In this document: positions 16,289 through 26,900 of the stretch, one piece after another
Layout of the letters: every line of letters starts with the position of its first letter
How positions within the stretch are numbered: position 1 is the stretch's first letter
Assembly (NCBI RefSeq): GCF_016583575.1
Contig: NZ_NRRG01000015.1
Span: 29,113-93,112, forward strand
Direction of reading: 5' to 3'
Length of the DNA: 64,000 nt
Source of the DNA: Thiocystis violacea
GTDB taxonomy: Bacteria; Pseudomonadota; Gammaproteobacteria; Chromatiales; Chromatiaceae
Translations under genes and position numbers: made by a program
Notes under the pieces: generated by a model
Told to the model about the DNA's origin: nothing
What the model saw: only the letters and a program-made list of their open reading frames with translations
Database searches by the model: none

Positions 16289-18634
16289 CTACTCGGTATC
16301 CGTGCCGGTCATAGGATCCACCGGCGGCAACAGCAGATGGAAGGCGCTGCCCTGCCCGAGCCGCGAGCGAACCAGGACGTGTCCCTCATAGGTGCGCGTC
16401 AATCCGGCGACCACGGCCAACCCCATCCCGGACCCATCGCCCACCGCCTTGGTGGTGAAAAAGGGCTGGAAGACCAGATCCAGGTGCTCGCTGGGAATGC
16501 CGCCGCCGGTATCGGAGACGATCAGTTCGACCCAATCACCATCGACTGGCTCGGCACAGACGAGGCATTCCAGACCATCGTCCAGGCGGGAGGCACGCAG
16601 GGTCACGCCGAGCACGCCTCCCTCCGGCATGGCGTCCCTGGCGTTCAGGGCCAGGTTCATCAGGATTTGCTGGAAATGCGGCGGGTCGACCCTGACCCTG
16701 AGCGGCGTGTCCGGCAGCTTGAGGCGGATGTCCAGATTGGCCGGCAGGATCGGCCGTAGCATCCGCATGACCTCCTCGACCATGGGCGCGAGCGGGAGTG
16801 GACGGGCCTTGGCGGTGCGATCGCCGCGAGAAAAGATCAGGAGCTGCCGGACCAGATCGCGGGCGCGGGTGCCGGCAATATCGATCTGCTCCAGATAGGC
16901 GTCGAGCTTGGCGTCGGCGCCGCCATGGCGCCGCCTGGCCAGTTCGGCGAATCCCAGCACACTCCCCAGGATATTGTTGAAATCGTGAGCGATGCCTCCG
17001 GTGAGCCGCCCGATGGCCTCCATTTTCTGTGTCTGGATGAGCGCTTGCCGCAAGCGTCGGGGCTCGCTGACGTCGCGCTGCGAACCCATGTAGCCGACCA
17101 ACCGGCCTTCCTCGTCGCGCAAGGGAGAAACCCAAAACTGGCAGTGAAACAGCGAGCCATCCTTGCGTCGGTTGATCGCCTCGCTGAACACCTCCTGGCC
17201 GGACTCCAGCCGGCGATAGAGGTTGGTCTGATGGGCGACCGAATCCGGTTCCGCGTTGAGCCGATCCGGCCTCTGGCCCCGCAACTCATCGAGCGACCAA
17301 CCGAACATCGTCTGAAAGGCGGCATTCAGATAGGTGACGCGGAAGGCGACGTCGGTCAGCAGGATCGCCTCGCGCGACTGCTCCACGACAAAGGACAGGG
17401 TATGCAAACGCGCCGCCGCGGCCTTGCGATCGGTGATGTCGCGCACGGTCGCGATCACCTCCCCGGCCCCCGAGCGCACCATGCGCGCCTCCCACTCCCG
17501 CCGACCGCGTCCGGGGATCTCCAGGGCGTATTCGAACTCCTGAAACCCGGACGAGGCGAGCGTGGCGGCGATCTTGTCCTCGATCAGATCGGCGAACGCG
17601 GTGGGCGTGATGTCTCGAACGCGCTGGCCGATCAGGTCCGTATCCTGGACCATCAATTCCTCGCGGTTCGCCTTGTAGTCCAGATAGACGCCCGCGCGAT
17701 CGAGACGGAACATGAGATCCGGCATGGCGTCCAGGAGGGCACGGGCGCGCTGCTCGCTGTCGCGCACGGCCAGTTCCGCCGCGACGCGCTCGGTGACGTC
17801 GCGGATAGTGACCAGGATGCCGATCACCGCGCCCTCGTCGCCACGATGCGGCGTGTAGGTCGACTCCATGTGTTTCGCGACACCAGGGGCGACAAGGATC
17901 TCATCGACGAACGACAACGCCTCGCAGCCGCCATCGAGACAGCGCTGGAGGCGCGCCTTGAGCTTGGTCTCGAACAACTCCCGGCCCACGACATCCTCGA
18001 CGCGCTTGCCCAGAACCGCTTTCGCGGATCGCCGCCAGAGTCGCGCATAGGCGACATTGACCACCCGATATCTGAGCGCGCGATCGATGAAGACCAGGGC
18101 ATCGCTGCTCGCCTCCACCATGTCCCGATAGCACTTCAGCTCGGCCTCGGTGGTCAGGCGCTCCCTGACATCCTCGAAGGCCAGACACAGCCGGACCTCG
18201 CCCAGCGTATCCCGCGGTGGGACCATGGAGATCCGCGCGTCGTTCGCGCGCGTGGCAAGCTCCGCCGCAAGGGATCCGCTCAAATCCCGAACCAGCAGGA
18301 CGTGCCGGATGTCCGGCTCGCACAGGGTGCGCAGCGAGAGGCGTATCCGCCGTTCCAGGGGTTGGCCATCCTCGCGAACCCTCAGATCGAGGTGATCGAG
18401 CGTCGCGAGTGCTTGCCGCAATTCCTCAGGATCGCTCGCGCACCGCCGACTCAGTCGTTCCCAGAAGCGCGCGATCGGCGCCCCCAGGGACGGCGGTTCG
18501 ATCAGGCCGAGCCATCGCGCGAAGTCCTCGCTCGCGCCGACGATCTCGCCTCCCGCCTCCCAGCACAGATATCCGCCCGGCCCCCATTCGCGCAGCACCA
18601 GGTTCAGCAGCGAAGCCGTTCGAGAGTCGATCAT
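16289..18634 (-). CDS. Multi-PAS hybrid-type sensor histidine kinase (no receiver)
   Basis: Soluble sensor kinase of 781 aa without a clear membrane segment. At least three PAS/PAC units can be followed (near residues 170-290, 295-410 and 415-530; for example YRDMVEASSDALVFIDRALR and VEQSREAILLTDVAFRVTYL), after an N-terminal region that resembles a degenerate PAS. The kinase core has H box IGRLTGGIAHDFNNILG, N box QQILMNLALNARDAM, G1 VSDTGGGIP and G2 GDGSGMGLAVV; all catalytic motifs are intact. The class (GGIAHDFNN) usually works with a separate receiver. The divergent gene 214 nt away encodes an HTH-receiver protein, the best partner candidate. ATG 18634 is preferred to an upstream TTG. 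Confidence 0.9.
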   Translation of the reverse strand: MIDSRTASLLNLVLREWGPGGYLCWEAGGEIVGASEDFARWLGLIEPPSLGAPIARFWERLSRRCASDPEELRQALATLDHLDLRVREDGQPLERRIRLSLRTLCEPDIRHVLLVRDLSGSLAAELATRANDARISMVPPRDTLGEVRLCLAFEDVRERLTTEAELKCYRDMVEASSDALVFIDRALRYRVVNVAYARLWRRSAKAVLGKRVEDVVGRELFETKLKARLQRCLDGGCEALSFVDEILVAPGVAKHMESTYTPHRGDEGAVIGILVTIRDVTERVAAELAVRDSEQRARALLDAMPDLMFRLDRAGVYLDYKANREELMVQDTDLIGQRVRDITPTAFADLIEDKIAATLASSGFQEFEYALEIPGRGRREWEARMVRSGAGEVIATVRDITDRKAAAARLHTLSFVVEQSREAILLTDVAFRVTYLNAAFQTMFGWSLDELRGQRPDRLNAEPDSVAHQTNLYRRLESGQEVFSEAINRRKDGSLFHCQFWVSPLRDEEGRLVGYMGSQRDVSEPRRLRQALIQTQKMEAIGRLTGGIAHDFNNILGSVLGFAELARRRHGGADAKLDAYLEQIDIAGTRARDLVRQLLIFSRGDRTAKARPLPLAPMVEEVMRMLRPILPANLDIRLKLPDTPLRVRVDPPHFQQILMNLALNARDAMPEGGVLGVTLRASRLDDGLECLVCAEPVDGDWVELIVSDTGGGIPSEHLDLVFQPFFTTKAVGDGSGMGLAVVAGLTRTYEGHVLVRSRLGQGSAFHLLLPPVDPMTGTDTE

Positions 18635-18775
18635 GAGCCTACCCAAGCAATGAATCCGCGGTGATGTCGTAAGGCCCCGGACCTGGAGCGGTCCAGTCGT
18701 CCAGGGGTTCGATTCCGGCGTCGAACCTGATCCAGGTCAGGCAATCCTCGACGCCCTCCCTCGGGAGCCCCATTC

Positions 18776-18812
18776 CGAATCGATACTATCGGTAAAATCG
18801 CTCGAATCGATA
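18776..18812. promoter_or_regulatory. Direct repeat CGAATCGATA x 2 (candidate operator)
   Basis: CGAATCGATA at 18776-18785 and again at 18803-18812, spaced 27 bp start to start, ending 35 bp before the HTH-receiver start codon in the divergent intergenic region. A possible binding site for the HTH-receiver protein itself; inference only. Confidence 0.45.
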
Positions 18813-18847
18813 ACTTCATTCTCGCGGCCAAGGCGAGGGGTAAGGAT

Positions 18848-19453
18848 ATGTCGCCCAGACGCTTATTGACTCCCATGGAAGCCGCCAGCCTGCTCGGCGT
18901 CTCGCCCGCCACGCTTCGGGTCTGGGCTCGCAAGGGCGAGTTGCCGTCTCACGCCACCCCCGGCGGACATCGCCGATTCGCCCACGCGGATCTGGCCCTG
19001 TTCGCGCGCCAGCGCGGGATGACGCGGCTCTCGGCCGCCCCGGAGCCTCTGCGCATCTTGCTGGTGGAGGACGATCCGCAGTTCGCGCTCTTCATCCAAG
19101 AGGCCCTGGGAACGCTCGATCCAGCACCCGAGGTGGAAACCGCGCGCGAGGGCTTCGAGGCCGGACGGCGGCTCCAGCGTTTTCAGCCCAACCTGATCCT
19201 GCTCGACCTGATGCTGCCCGGCCTCGACGGCTTCGCCATTTGCCAGGGGTTGCGCCGCGATCCGGAGACCCGCCGTCTGCGCGTGATCGCCATGACGGGC
19301 TACGACACACCCGAAAACGTCACCCGCATCCTGGACGCGGGGGCGGAGGCCTGTCTCTCCAAGCCCTTTCGCACAAGCGAATTGCTGGGGGCCATCCTGG
19401 GTGCGCGCAATCGCTCCGAGCAACCGGCGCCCAGCCTCGCCGCCCCGATCTAG
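18848..19453 (+). CDS. MerR/excisionase-like HTH fused to a C-terminal receiver domain
   Basis: A 201-residue protein with domains in unusual order. Residues 5-55 are a MerR/HTH_17 winged helix: LTPMEAASLLGVSPATLRVW, then GELPSHATPGGHRRFAHADL. Residues 68-185 are a CheY-like receiver: acidic pair Asp75-Asp76, phosphorylation site Asp120 in LILLDLMLPGLDG, Thr150 and Lys172 (SKPF). Most DNA-binding response regulators carry the receiver first and the HTH last; here it is reversed. It starts after a purine-rich GGGGTAAGGAT tract. It is divergent from a histidine kinase lacking a receiver and sits upstream of two large c-di-GMP genes. Likely a transcription factor whose DNA binding is set by phosphorylation. 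Confidence 0.88.
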   Translation: MSPRRLLTPMEAASLLGVSPATLRVWARKGELPSHATPGGHRRFAHADLALFARQRGMTRLSAAPEPLRILLVEDDPQFALFIQEALGTLDPAPEVETAREGFEAGRRLQRFQPNLILLDLMLPGLDGFAICQGLRRDPETRRLRVIAMTGYDTPENVTRILDAGAEACLSKPFRTSELLGAILGARNRSEQPAPSLAAPI

Positions 19454-19555
19454 TGCGCGGGAGAGACGCATCCAGCCATGCCGAGCGCGTCGTCGAGACC
19501 GCCCCGGCGGTCCAGAGTTCACCATGCCGTTGAGAGTCAGGCTCCTGGTGGTCGT

Positions 19556-22500
19556 ATGAAAAAAACACCCGTCGAACAGGTCGACCAGACCCAGCGCGAA
19601 GCACTCCAGGAGGCGCTCGACACCCCAGCCGACGCCTATCGCGAGCGCGCCCTCGCGGCGTTGCGCCAGAAGCGCTTCGATCTCGCCGATCGGTTCCTGC
19701 GAACCGACGATATCGAAGTGCGCGAGCTGGTCGAGAACCTGCGCGTCCATCAGGCCGAGCTTGAGATTCAGAACGACGAGCTGATGCACGGCCAGCGCCA
19801 GACTCAAGAGGCGCTGGCGCGATTCGCGTCCCTATTCCAGGGTCTGCCGGTCGCCGGACTGGTGATCGATCGTCAGGGGCTGGTCAAGGAAACCAACGCC
19901 GGCGCGCAAGCCTTGTTCGGGCTGGATCGCTCCTATCTGCGCCATCATTTCTTCTCGCGACTGATCGCCGAGTGCGACCGGGAGCGGGTGATCGGCGCCT
20001 GGACGCCACTCGCCGCCGGTCGGTCATTGCACTTGACGGACGTCCGCTTCAAGAACGCGGACGCCGGCGGCTTCATCGGCGATCTGCATCTCGCGCCGCT
20101 ACCCGAATCCCAGGATGAAGCGGCGCATTTCGTCTGTGTCGTGATCGACCGCCGCGAGGCGACGGAACAACGTCTCACCGTCATCGCGACGACCGAACGG
20201 CTGCGGCACAGCGAGGCCGACCTCCAGGGGCGGCTCCGGGAGTTGGCCGCGCTGCACCATGTCCTCGCCGAAACCAGCCATGCCGATCGACCGACCGAGG
20301 AGGTGCTGCGGCGTCTGGTCGAACATCTCCCCGCGGCCTGGAGGTTCCCCGCGCTGGCCGAGGCCAGCATCCGCTTGCCCGAGATCACGCTCGCGACCCC
20401 CGGTTTCCGCCCGACTCAATGGACGCTGCGCTCTGGCGTTCCGCTCGCGAGCGGGCTGGAGGGCGAGATCCGCATCGCCTATCGCGAGCAACCGCCGGAA
20501 ACCGAGGATCTGTTCTTCCTGGACGAGGAACAGACGCTGCTCGACACCATCGCCACCCACGTCGCCGTCTTTCTCGACCGCCGACATGACGAGGAGCTGT
20601 TGCGCGAGAGCCGGGAGAATTTTCGGGTACTCGCCGAGTACAGCCCGGATTGGGAATATTGGCTCGGTCCCGCCGGTGGCTATCGCTACGTCTCGCCGGC
20701 CTGCGCCCGCCTCACCGGTTACGGCCCCGAGGCCTTCATCGCGGATCCAGACCTGCTCGGCCGGCTCGTTCACCCGGACGATCGAGCGAGCTGGATCCGG
20801 CACAACGCCAAGGGCGCGCGGCCCCAGGACGGAGATCGGGATGGACTGGAATTCCGCCTGCTCGCACGCGACGGCCAGGAACGCTGGATCGAGAACGTTC
20901 GCGGCCCGGTCATCTCGACGGACGGCCGTTATCTTGGGCAGCGCGGCGTCAACCGGGATATCACCGAGCGCAAGCGGGCCGAGGCGCTCGCCGCCCGCAT
21001 GGCCAATCTCTACAACACCTCCAGCGCTTGCAGTCAGGCCATGGTGCGCTGCAAGGATGAAGACAGCCTGCTGCGCGAGATCTGCCGGATCGCCGTGGTC
21101 CTCGGTGGCATCAAGGTCTGCGCGATCGCGCTCGGCGCGCCGGAGGCGGAGGATCCGCGCCTGGTCGTCGTCCAGGGCCTGAGCCTGGAGGCCGCGCGGA
21201 CACTGGTGGCGGCCAGCGCGCGAGCGGGCTCCGGCAGGACGCGGAACGCGCCAGAGGGCGAGACATCGGAATATGCCGCCCAACTTGAGCGCGAGGGACT
21301 GCGCTCGGCCGCCATCCACCCCCTGTCGCAGGCCGGGCGGCCGATCGGGGCGATGTATTTCTATGACGACGATCCCTCCTTCTTCGCGCCCGATACCGTC
21401 CGCTTGCTCGATGAGATGTCGGCGGACGTTTCCTTCGCGCTCGACGTCATCGCCCAGGAACGCGCCAGCCGTGAGGCCGAGGCGGCCATCGCCGAGCACG
21501 AGCGGTATCTGTCGGCGATCTTCCGCTCGGCCCAGGTCGGCATCGGGGTTTCGCAGGGGGGCGTCATCCGCGAGGTCAACGCCTATCTCTGCGAGCTTCT
21601 GGGCTATGCGCGCGAGGAACTGATCGGTCGCGAGACACAACGGCTCTATTGCGACGAAGAAATCTATCAGGCCGTTGGCCGCCTGATCCATGCGCGCGAG
21701 GCGCTGGCCGAAACCCGCACGCTCGAAACGCAATGGCAGCGGCGGGACGGTCTTCGGCTGGACGTCCTGTTGAGCGCCTCCCCCCTCGTGGCCAACAATC
21801 CAGAACGGGGTCTGGTCTTCACGGTGCTGAACATGACAGAACGAAAGGGGTTCGCGGACGCCTTGCAACGCAGCCAGGATTTTCTCAACGCGACCGGCCG
21901 CATGGCCAAGGTGGGCGGCTGGGAGTTCTATCCATCGACCCGTGAGTTGCATGTCACCCAGGTCGCTCGCGAGCTTCTGGGTCTTCCGCCGGAGCGTTCG
22001 CTTCGCGCCACGGAGGCGATGCGGCTCGTCCATCCGAACGATCGGCCCAAACTGCGCGCGGCCAACCAGCGCGCGCTGTCGGCCGGTCAGGACTACGACC
22101 TCCAGATCCGTCTGATCCTTGACGGCGATCTCGAGGCCGAGCGCGGTGTCTGGATCCAACTGACCTGCCAACCGGCGCTTCAGGACGGCAAGGTCATCAA
22201 GCTGCTGGGCGCCATTCAGGACATCAGTGCGCGGATGGAGGCCGATAAATCGCTGCGCCAGGCCGCGCGGGTCTTCGAGAGCACGGCGGAAGGGGTCATC
22301 ATCACGGATCCGCACGAGTGCATCCTGGCCGTCAATCGGGCCTTCACCGAGATCACCGGCTATCGGGAAGAGGAGATCCTCGGCAAGACGCCGCGCCTGC
22401 TGCAATCCGGGCGTCACGACAAACGTTTCTATCAGGCGCTGTGGAGCGAGCTGAAACGCACCGGGCTATGGCGTGGCGAAATCTGGAATCGTCACAAGAG

Positions 22501-23944
22501 CGGCGAGATCTACCCCGAGCTGATGACCATCAGTGCCGTGCTGGACGGCTCCAACGAGCTGACGCACTACGTTGGCGTCTTCCGGGACATCAGCCACATC
22601 AAGCGCTCCGAGAAGCAGCTTGAATTCCTGGCCCATCACGACCCGCTCACCGGCCTGCCCAATCGCAGCCTGTTTCAGGCGCGCCTCGAACATTGTCTGC
22701 GACGCGCGAGCCGCCACGCACGACGTGTCGGGCTGCTGTTCATCGATCTCGACCGCTTCAAGATCATCAACGACACGCTGGGTCATCCGATCGGCGACGG
22801 GCTGCTCAGGACGGTCGCCGAGGCGCTGGCGGCTCAGGTGCGCTCGGAAGACACCATCGCCCGTCTCGGCGGTGACGAGTTCGTCGTCATCCTGGAGGAC
22901 ATTCAAACCGAGGCGGACGCGACGCTCTTCGCTCAACGCCTGCTCCTGACGGTCTTCGATCAGCCCTTCCGGGTCGGGGTGCGCGAGATCTTCGTGACCG
23001 CGAGCATCGGTATCAGCGTCTATCCCCGCGACGGGGAGGATATCGACACCCTGCTGCGGCGCGCGGACATCGCCATGTATCAGGCCAAGGCGCTCGGACG
23101 TAACGCCTTCGTCCCCTTCGACCCGTCCATGGACGAAGGCGCCGCGGACCGTTTTCGCCTGGAGAACGATCTGCGCGGCGCGCTGCAACGCCAGGAGTTC
23201 CTGATCCACTATCAGCCACAGTTCGGCCTGGGCGACCTGCGCCTGATCGGCGTCGAGGCGCTGTGCCGCTGGCGCCATCCGGAACTCGGCATGATTTCTC
23301 CGACGACCTTCATTCCACTGTGCGAGGACATCGGAATCATCGACGCGCTCGGCGCCTGGGTGCTGGAGGAAAGCGCCCGCCAGATCCTCGCCTGGGATGG
23401 AATGGGATTCCGCGTGCCGCGGATCGCCGTCAACCTCTCGGTTCACCAACTCGAGGGCGGCGGACTGGTCGAACAGGTCCGCCAGATCCTGGCCCTGTCC
23501 GGCATCGAGCCGGGACGTCTGGAGCTCGAGGTCACGGAGTCGATGATCATGCGTCAACCCGAGCGCGCCATCCTGGCCCTGGAGGAACTGCGATCGCTTG
23601 GCGTGACGCTCGCCGTCGATGACTTCGGGACCGGCTACTCGTCGCTGGCCTATCTGAAACGCCTGCCGCTCAATCGGCTCAAGATCAACCGTTCCTTCGT
23701 CGAGCACCTCACGCTGGATATCAACGACGATGCCATCGTGCGCGCCATCATCGCGCTTGGCACGAGCCTGGGTCTGGAAACGATCGCCGAAGGTGTCGAG
23801 ACCCAGGAGCAGGCGGATTTCCTGCTCCGGGCGGGCTGTCTGGAGGTTCAGGGCTATCTCTTCGGTCGGCCCCTGGCGCCGTTCGACCTGGAGACCGGCT
23901 GGGCCGACGCGCGTTCGCTCCTATCGCCGTTCGCGACGCCTTGA
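19556..23944 (+). CDS. Multi-PAS/GAF diguanylate cyclase/phosphodiesterase (GGDEF-EAL)
   Basis: Cytoplasmic c-di-GMP enzyme of 1462 aa. An N-terminal helical segment (VRELVENLRVHQAELEIQND) precedes a series of sensor modules: PAS (SLFQGLPVAGLVIDRQGLVK), a GAF-like stretch, PAS (VLAEYSPDWEYWLGPAGGYR), a second GAF-like domain (ICRIAVVLGGIKVCAIAL), then three more PAS units ending with FESTAEGVIITDPHECILAV. The GGDEF domain is intact (GGDEF near 1105-1109), as is the EAL domain (EAL near 1234-1236, with LEVTESMIM and VDDFGTGYSSL), so both synthesis and hydrolysis could be active. No membrane segment is evident. ATG 19556 is preferred; 26 upstream in-frame residues look non-conserved. It lies 102 nt after the HTH-receiver gene and 42 nt before the next c-di-GMP gene. 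Confidence 0.92.
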   Translation: MKKTPVEQVDQTQREALQEALDTPADAYRERALAALRQKRFDLADRFLRTDDIEVRELVENLRVHQAELEIQNDELMHGQRQTQEALARFASLFQGLPVAGLVIDRQGLVKETNAGAQALFGLDRSYLRHHFFSRLIAECDRERVIGAWTPLAAGRSLHLTDVRFKNADAGGFIGDLHLAPLPESQDEAAHFVCVVIDRREATEQRLTVIATTERLRHSEADLQGRLRELAALHHVLAETSHADRPTEEVLRRLVEHLPAAWRFPALAEASIRLPEITLATPGFRPTQWTLRSGVPLASGLEGEIRIAYREQPPETEDLFFLDEEQTLLDTIATHVAVFLDRRHDEELLRESRENFRVLAEYSPDWEYWLGPAGGYRYVSPACARLTGYGPEAFIADPDLLGRLVHPDDRASWIRHNAKGARPQDGDRDGLEFRLLARDGQERWIENVRGPVISTDGRYLGQRGVNRDITERKRAEALAARMANLYNTSSACSQAMVRCKDEDSLLREICRIAVVLGGIKVCAIALGAPEAEDPRLVVVQGLSLEAARTLVAASARAGSGRTRNAPEGETSEYAAQLEREGLRSAAIHPLSQAGRPIGAMYFYDDDPSFFAPDTVRLLDEMSADVSFALDVIAQERASREAEAAIAEHERYLSAIFRSAQVGIGVSQGGVIREVNAYLCELLGYAREELIGRETQRLYCDEEIYQAVGRLIHAREALAETRTLETQWQRRDGLRLDVLLSASPLVANNPERGLVFTVLNMTERKGFADALQRSQDFLNATGRMAKVGGWEFYPSTRELHVTQVARELLGLPPERSLRATEAMRLVHPNDRPKLRAANQRALSAGQDYDLQIRLILDGDLEAERGVWIQLTCQPALQDGKVIKLLGAIQDISARMEADKSLRQAARVFESTAEGVIITDPHECILAVNRAFTEITGYREEEILGKTPRLLQSGRHDKRFYQALWSELKRTGLWRGEIWNRHKSGEIYPELMTISAVLDGSNELTHYVGVFRDISHIKRSEKQLEFLAHHDPLTGLPNRSLFQARLEHCLRRASRHARRVGLLFIDLDRFKIINDTLGHPIGDGLLRTVAEALAAQVRSEDTIARLGGDEFVVILEDIQTEADATLFAQRLLLTVFDQPFRVGVREIFVTASIGISVYPRDGEDIDTLLRRADIAMYQAKALGRNAFVPFDPSMDEGAADRFRLENDLRGALQRQEFLIHYQPQFGLGDLRLIGVEALCRWRHPELGMISPTTFIPLCEDIGIIDALGAWVLEESARQILAWDGMGFRVPRIAVNLSVHQLEGGGLVEQVRQILALSGIEPGRLELEVTESMIMRQPERAILALEELRSLGVTLAVDDFGTGYSSLAYLKRLPLNRLKINRSFVEHLTLDINDDAIVRAIIALGTSLGLETIAEGVETQEQADFLLRAGCLEVQGYLFGRPLAPFDLETGWADARSLLSPFATP

Positions 23945-23986
23945 ACCCTCGGCCCGACCTGAAGGCCCACGACGCCTGGCCCCCTG

Positions 23987-26900
23987 ATGAACGCTATGAC
24001 GAAGTCCATTGGCATGTCCCGACTCCAGCTCAAACTCTGGCTAGGCATTGGCGCGGCCCTGCTGATCGGGCTGGTGGTCATGCAGATCGATCACTACCAA
24101 GCGACACGCCAGAGCGTCGAGGACGCGGTTCTCATCGAGGCGAGAACCATCCGCACGGTGCTCATGGCCGCGCGCCACGTCCAAGAGAAAACCTTCGCCG
24201 AAACCGGACTGCCGGTCACGGACCAAACCATTGGACTACTGCCCGTGCACGCGCTGGCGCGCTTCTCCCAGGACATAGGCCAGTGGTATCCATCGGGTCA
24301 TGAGGTCAGGATCGCCAGTCGGGAGAGCCGCGACCCCGACAATCGGCCGGACGCGATCGAGTCCGAGGCGATCGCCTTCTTTCAGCAAAACCCCGACCAG
24401 GAAGAGCACCTGACGCCCTTCACAAGCCCCGAGGGCCGGCGCTTCTACGTCTATACGCAACCCATCCGGGCCGAGGCCGCTTGTCTGGCCTGCCACGGCG
24501 ATCCAGGCGCCTGGCCCGCGGGGATCGGCGCCCGCTTCAAGCCCGCCACCGGCTATGTCGAGGGCGATATGCGCGCCATCCTGAGTATCCGGTTGCCGGT
24601 CGAGGAGATCGAGCGGCGTGCCGACAGCCTGTTCCGGCGCTCCATGCGCGATCATCTGCTGATCTTCCTGATGCTCTTCGCCGTCACCGGCGGACTGATT
24701 CAGTATTTCGTCATCGGCAGGCTCCGGCGCATTCGCAACGCCACCGCGGAACTGGCGCGTGGCCATTACGCGGCGCGGGTGCGCGTAGAGGGCCGGGACG
24801 AACTCGCCGACCTGGCCACCGCCTTCAACCGCATGGCCGATCGGATCGACCAGCGCGACCAGCAACTGCGCGAGGCCCAGACCTACGCGCATCTTGGACA
24901 TTGGCGGCTGGACGCGAAAACCATGACCGCGGAATGGTCCGAGGAAATCCATCGTCTGTTCGGTCTCCCGCCGGAGACACCCGCCGGCATCGAGACCCTG
25001 CGGCGGGTATTGCATCCCGAGGATGCCCAGTCGGTCCTGGAGGCCATCCAAGCCAGCCTCGCGACAGGGCTCGAATACGATAGCGACTATCGGATCCTCG
25101 GGCCGGATGGCGAGATCCGCTGGATCAACTGCCGCGCGCGCCCCCGGTTCGATGAACAGGGCGCGGTGACCCATCTGGAAGGCTTTCTCCAGGACATCAG
25201 CGCCCGCAAGGCCACGGAGCTGAGACTGGCGGAGAGCGAGGAGCGTCTGCGCGTCGCCATGGAGAGCATGCGCGATGCCTTCGTCATCTTCGATAGCCGC
25301 GACGACAGCATCACCGCCTGGAATCCGGCCGCCGAGCGGATGTTCGGTTACAGCGCCGACGAGGCCCTGGGACGCAACCTGCATGCGTTGATCGCTCCGG
25401 CGTCCTACCAAGGGGCGGCCGATCGCGGACGCCGCCATTTCGCCGCCACCGGCGAGGGATCGGCCGTCGGCAAGACCATCGAACTCGAGGGACGTCGCAA
25501 GGACGACGAACTCTTTCCCGTCGAGCTGTCGCTCTCGACGATGCGCCTAGGCGATCGCCGGCTCGGCATCGGGATCGCCCGCGACATCAGCGAACGCAAG
25601 GAGGCCGAGCGCCGGCTGCGCGCGCGTGAACAGACGCTTGGCAGCATCTTCCGGGCCGCGCCCATCGGTATCGGACTGGTCGTCGATCGCGTGATCCGCG
25701 AGGTCAACGAGACCTTCTGCGCCATGCTCGGCTACGCGCGCGACGAACTCATGGGTCGGAGCGCACGGATCCTCTATCCCGACCAGGCCGAATTCGAGCG
25801 GGTCGGACGCGAGAAATATCAACGGATCCGGGAGTCGGGCACGGGAAGCATCGAGACCCGGATGCAATGCAAGAACGGCGAGCGGATCGAGGTTCTCCTG
25901 AGTTCCTCGCTCCTCGACAAGGAGGATCCGAGCGCCGGCGCCACCTTCACCGCGCTCGACATCACCGAGCGCAACCGCTCCGAACGCGCCCTAGAGGGCG
26001 AGCGCGCCTTCCTGCAGCATGTGATCGATGGGATCGATGACCCGCTTCTGGTCATCGGCGCCGATTACCGGGTGATGCGGATGAACCGGGTGGCGCGCGA
26101 AACCATCGCCGACACCGGACTCACCGAGTCCTGCCTCAAATGCCATCGGATATCGCACGGCCGCGAGCTACCCTGCTCCGGCGAGGATCATCCCTGTCCG
26201 CTGGAACAGGTTCTCCAGACCGGCCTTCCCTGCAAGCTGATGCACAACCACCGCGCCCGAGATGGTTTCGCGCGGACCTTCGAGGTCGCCGCCAGCCCCT
26301 TGCGGGACGAGGCCAACCAGATCCTCGGCATCATCGAGGTCTCGCGCGACATCACCGACCACCTGGCCTTGCTCGCGCGGATCGAGGAGAAGGATCTCAG
26401 CTACGCGCACCTCGCCCAGCACGACGCCCTGACCGGGCTGCCCAACCGCCTGCTGTTCGCCGACCGTCTGAGCCAGGCGATTCATGGCGCCCACCGGCGC
26501 CGCGCCAAGCTCGGCGTGCTCGTTATCGACCTGGACGGCTTCAAGCAGATCAACGACAGCTTCAATCACAGCTATGGCGACAAGGTTCTCCAGGCGGTCG
26601 CCGGACGTCTGCGCTCACTGTTCCGGGAAGACGATACCATCGCGCGCATGGGCGGCGACGAGTTCGCGGTCATCCTCGGCCAGATTCGCGACGACGCCGA
26701 CGCCGCCGTGGTGGCGCGCAAGATTCTGAAGCTCTTCGGCGACTCCTTCGAGATCCAGGGCCACGATCTCTTTCTTGGCGCCTGTATCGGCATGAGCCTA
26801 TACCCCGACCACGGAACGACCGTGGACGAGTTGGTCCGCAACGCCGATGCCGCGCTGCACCGCGCCAAGGAAGAGGGCCGCAACAGCTACCAGTTCTACG

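Noticed and set aside
26132..26145. CLKCH in the heme-sensor protein as a second c-type heme site
   Set aside because: It lies after the second membrane helix, so on the cytoplasmic side where heme is not attached covalently; it is better seen as part of a Cys/His cluster.
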